15,278 bases of DNA, from positions 1 to 15,278 of the forward strand of contig CALBXN010000100.1 in NCBI GenBank assembly GCA_937890485.1, given 5' to 3'. The position numbers were made by a program, and so were the translations under genes. Shown here piece by piece: positions 14,229 to 15,278 of the stretch. Each line of letters begins with the position of its first letter. Position 1 is the stretch's first letter. The DNA is from an uncultured Treponema sp. (lineage in GTDB: Bacteria; Spirochaetota; Spirochaetia; Treponematales; Treponemataceae). Under the pieces are notes generated by a model. It was not told where the DNA came from and did not search any database. It was given only the letters and a program-made list of their open reading frames with translations.

Positions 14229-14507
14229 TTGGTAGGAAAGAAATCATCTGCTGAAAAAAGACACAAGCAGAGCGAAGTTCGTCGTTTGCGTAATAAATCT
14301 ACAAAAAGTGCTGTTCATACAGCTGCTAGAAAATTTGTAGAAGCTGTTCACGCTAAAGATGAAGCTTTAGCTTCAGAAAAACTCAAAGTACTTGTAAAAG
14401 AGCTTGATACAGCTGCAGGAAAAGGTATTTTGACAAAAAATTCTGTGTCTCGAAAAAAATCACGCATGATGAAGTTATACAATGCTTCATTTAATGCTGC
14501 AAACTAG
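14229..14507 (+). CDS. rpsT: Small-subunit ribosomal protein S20, UUG start
   Basis: S20 is a three-helix protein that binds 16S rRNA early in assembly of the 30S subunit. The 92-residue product (GKKSSAEKRHKQSEVRRLRN near the start) has the family pattern: a lysine/arginine-rich first helix with K-S-A-x-K-R-x-x-Q-S-E, then NKSTKSAVHTAARKFVEAV, and a C-terminal KGILTKNSVSRKKSRMMK close to the S20 signature of 'K-G-x-x-x-K-N-x-A-x-R-x-K-S-R-L'. The length is typical. The start is inferred to be TTG at 14229, since no ATG precedes the conserved region; E. coli rpsT also uses UUG, which there is part of autoregulation. The gene has its own promoter and terminator. Confidence 0.93.
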   Translation: MVGKKSSAEKRHKQSEVRRLRNKSTKSAVHTAARKFVEAVHAKDEALASEKLKVLVKELDTAAGKGILTKNSVSRKKSRMMKLYNASFNAAN

Positions 14508-14512
14508 AATGA

Positions 14513-14559
14513 AAAGGTTGTAGGTTCTGTCTTCTGTTTAGACGGTCTGCAACTTTTTT
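14513..14559 (+). terminator. Rho-independent terminator of rpsT
   Basis: GTTGTAG (14517-14523) pairs with CTGCAAC (14547-14553) with one wobble pair, the inner part adds a GTC/GAC pairing, and a run of six T follows. The flanking A-run also pairs with the T-run. From here to 14629 I see no clear promoter for the next gene, only a GGGAG ribosome site at 14615-14619. Confidence 0.8.
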
Positions 14560-14629
14560 GTTTATTAAACAATTGTGTTTTAGTAAAAAAGATTTTGTTT
14601 GATTGGGATATTTTGGGAGTTATTAATCA

Positions 14630-15278
14630 ATGAAAAAAGTTACAAAGTTTGAACTTGTTGAAGCTGTGTATGAAGATACTAGTTATGACAAAAAAACAGT
14701 GCAAACTGTAATTGATTCTTTTTTAGAACAGGTTAAAAATTCATTAAAAAATTCATCAACAATCGAATTGAGAGGTTTTGGTACTTTCGAATTAAGACTC
14801 AGAAAAGGGAAAGTATCTGCAAGAAATCCTAAAACAGGTGATAAAGTTTCTGTTGCTCCACATTATGTAGCAGCTTTCAGAGCAGGTCAAGAGTTAAAAA
14901 AATCTTTATTTGAAATTCCTGTTGAGGATTCTCTGCCGTTTGATCTGATTGAACGCAGAGAGGTCAGTGCTTCCGTTCAGAAGATAATAGACAGTCTGCC
15001 TGCGGACAAGCGTGCCTGTGTTGTACTCTATTATTTCGGTCAGAACAGTCTGCCTGAGATTGCAGAAATTCTCGGTATTCCTGAGGGAACGGTAAAAAGC
15101 AGACTTTACTCTGCTAGAAAAACTATTGAAAAAGAATATAAAAAAATGATAGAATATGTGGAAGCCCTAAAATATAAATATGACGGAGAATGTGATGAAG
15201 TAGAAAAATTAGAAGAACTAAAAAAATATTTAGTAAAAAGAAAAGATTGTATGAAGAGATATAAAGACTATGAAGGAG
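14630..15278 (+). CDS. HU-like DNA-binding protein running in frame into a sigma-70 region 4 domain (incomplete; possibly chimeric)
   Basis: The frame stays open for 216 codons to the right edge. Residues 1-95 are an HU/IHF-type nucleoid protein: KVTKFELVEAVYEDTSYDKK at the N-terminus, IELRGFGTFELR, and the DNA-clasping arm SARNPKTGDKV with intercalating P67, then FRAGQELKKSLFE, where an HU protein normally ends. Without a stop, residues 96-170 continue as region 4 of an ECF-like sigma factor: LPADKRACVVLYYF (123-136) and the helix-turn-helix SLPEIAEILGIPEGTVKSRL (140-159). Residues from about 171 are a lysine/glutamate-rich tail I do not recognise. The sigma part is far richer in GC, with codons such as CTG, GCG, CCG and CTC rare elsewhere here. 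Sigma region 2, needed for core polymerase and -10 binding, is absent. The HU part is certain; a true fusion is doubtful and an assembly join at about 14,915 is the likelier explanation. Confidence 0.6.
   Translation, partial: MKKVTKFELVEAVYEDTSYDKKTVQTVIDSFLEQVKNSLKNSSTIELRGFGTFELRLRKGKVSARNPKTGDKVSVAPHYVAAFRAGQELKKSLFEIPVEDSLPFDLIERREVSASVQKIIDSLPADKRACVVLYYFGQNSLPEIAEILGIPEGTVKSRLYSARKTIEKEYKKMIEYVEALKYKYDGECDEVEKLEELKKYLVKRKDCMKRYKDYEG
14915..15120 (+). other. Compositional island: GC-rich sigma-factor segment inside AT-rich DNA
   Basis: By hand count 14941-15060 has 57 G or C in 120 bases, while 14701-14760 has 14 in 60 and 15121-15180 has 12 in 60. The change coincides with the HU/sigma junction on the left and the end of the sigma helix-turn-helix on the right. 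The direct observation is the step in composition; foreign origin is an inference. Confidence 0.75.

Noticed and set aside
14508..14629. Search for a promoter of the HU-like gene
   Set aside because: Only poor -35/-10 matches (such as TTGTGT and GATATT at wrong spacing) were found; not strong enough to list.
1..15278. CRISPR arrays, insertion sequences, prophage or attachment sites
   Set aside because: No regularly spaced repeats, transposase or integrase motifs, or terminal inverted repeats were seen by eye.

Overview
The window looks like a piece of a low-GC Treponema chromosome (spirochaete). The best evidence is a full-length FlaA, the spirochaete-specific flagellar sheath protein, and a radical SAM protein of the type I recognise as the spirochaete 'spiro-SPASM' family. 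The order cell-wall amidase, GerMN-domain protein, FlaA, then rpsT and an HU-like gene also resembles what I remember of the T. pallidum flaA1 region. Coding DNA is very AT-rich, with A/T at most third positions. Nearly all genes are on the + strand; only xseA points the other way.

Region by region. (1) 1-667, minus strand: N-terminal half of xseA (exonuclease VII large subunit), running off the left edge. (2) 750-7503: four genes in a chain, each overlapping the next. They encode a nucleotidyltransferase-like/radical SAM-SPASM protein, a GT2-like glycosyltransferase, an 859-residue three-part protein (SpsF-like cytidylyltransferase, PseG-like glycosyltransferase/hydrolase, zinc-ribbon methyltransferase) and an ATP-grasp ligase. 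Together they look like a pathway that makes and modifies a CMP-activated sugar or related surface/flagellar glycan. This is the best candidate in the window for an incompletely described system. (3) 7509-9046: periplasmic N-acetylmuramoyl-L-alanine amidase and a membrane-anchored GerMN protein, continuing the same transcription unit with a 5-base gap and an ATGA overlap. (4) 9055-10248: flaA as a self-contained unit with sigma70-type promoter, strong Shine-Dalgarno site and hairpin terminator. (5) 10287-11543: a RelA/SpoT-type alarmone synthetase domain fused to TPR repeats. (6) 11571-11730: tRNA-Glu(TTC) with its own promoter and terminator. (7) 11744-13843: DinG/XPD-type Fe-S helicase. (8) 13830-14113: a 56-residue zinc-ribbon protein with a perfect-consensus promoter and a terminator. 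(9) 14170-14559: rpsT (ribosomal protein S20) with a UUG start, its own promoter and terminator. (10) 14630 to the right edge: an HU-type DNA-binding protein that continues without a stop into a sigma-70 region 4 domain.

The last item needs care. At about 14,915 the base composition jumps from roughly 23-37% GC to about 47% GC and codon usage changes, exactly where an HU protein should end; near 15,120 it falls again. It is either a remarkable HU-sigma fusion or, more likely, an assembly chimera near the end of a contig. The sequence alone cannot settle which.

How the genes work together: regions 2-4 probably serve the cell envelope and periplasmic flagella (glycan synthesis, peptidoglycan opening, filament sheath). 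Regions 5-10 are housekeeping: stringent response, translation, DNA repair and nucleoid structure. I saw no insertion sequence, prophage, CRISPR array or riboswitch.
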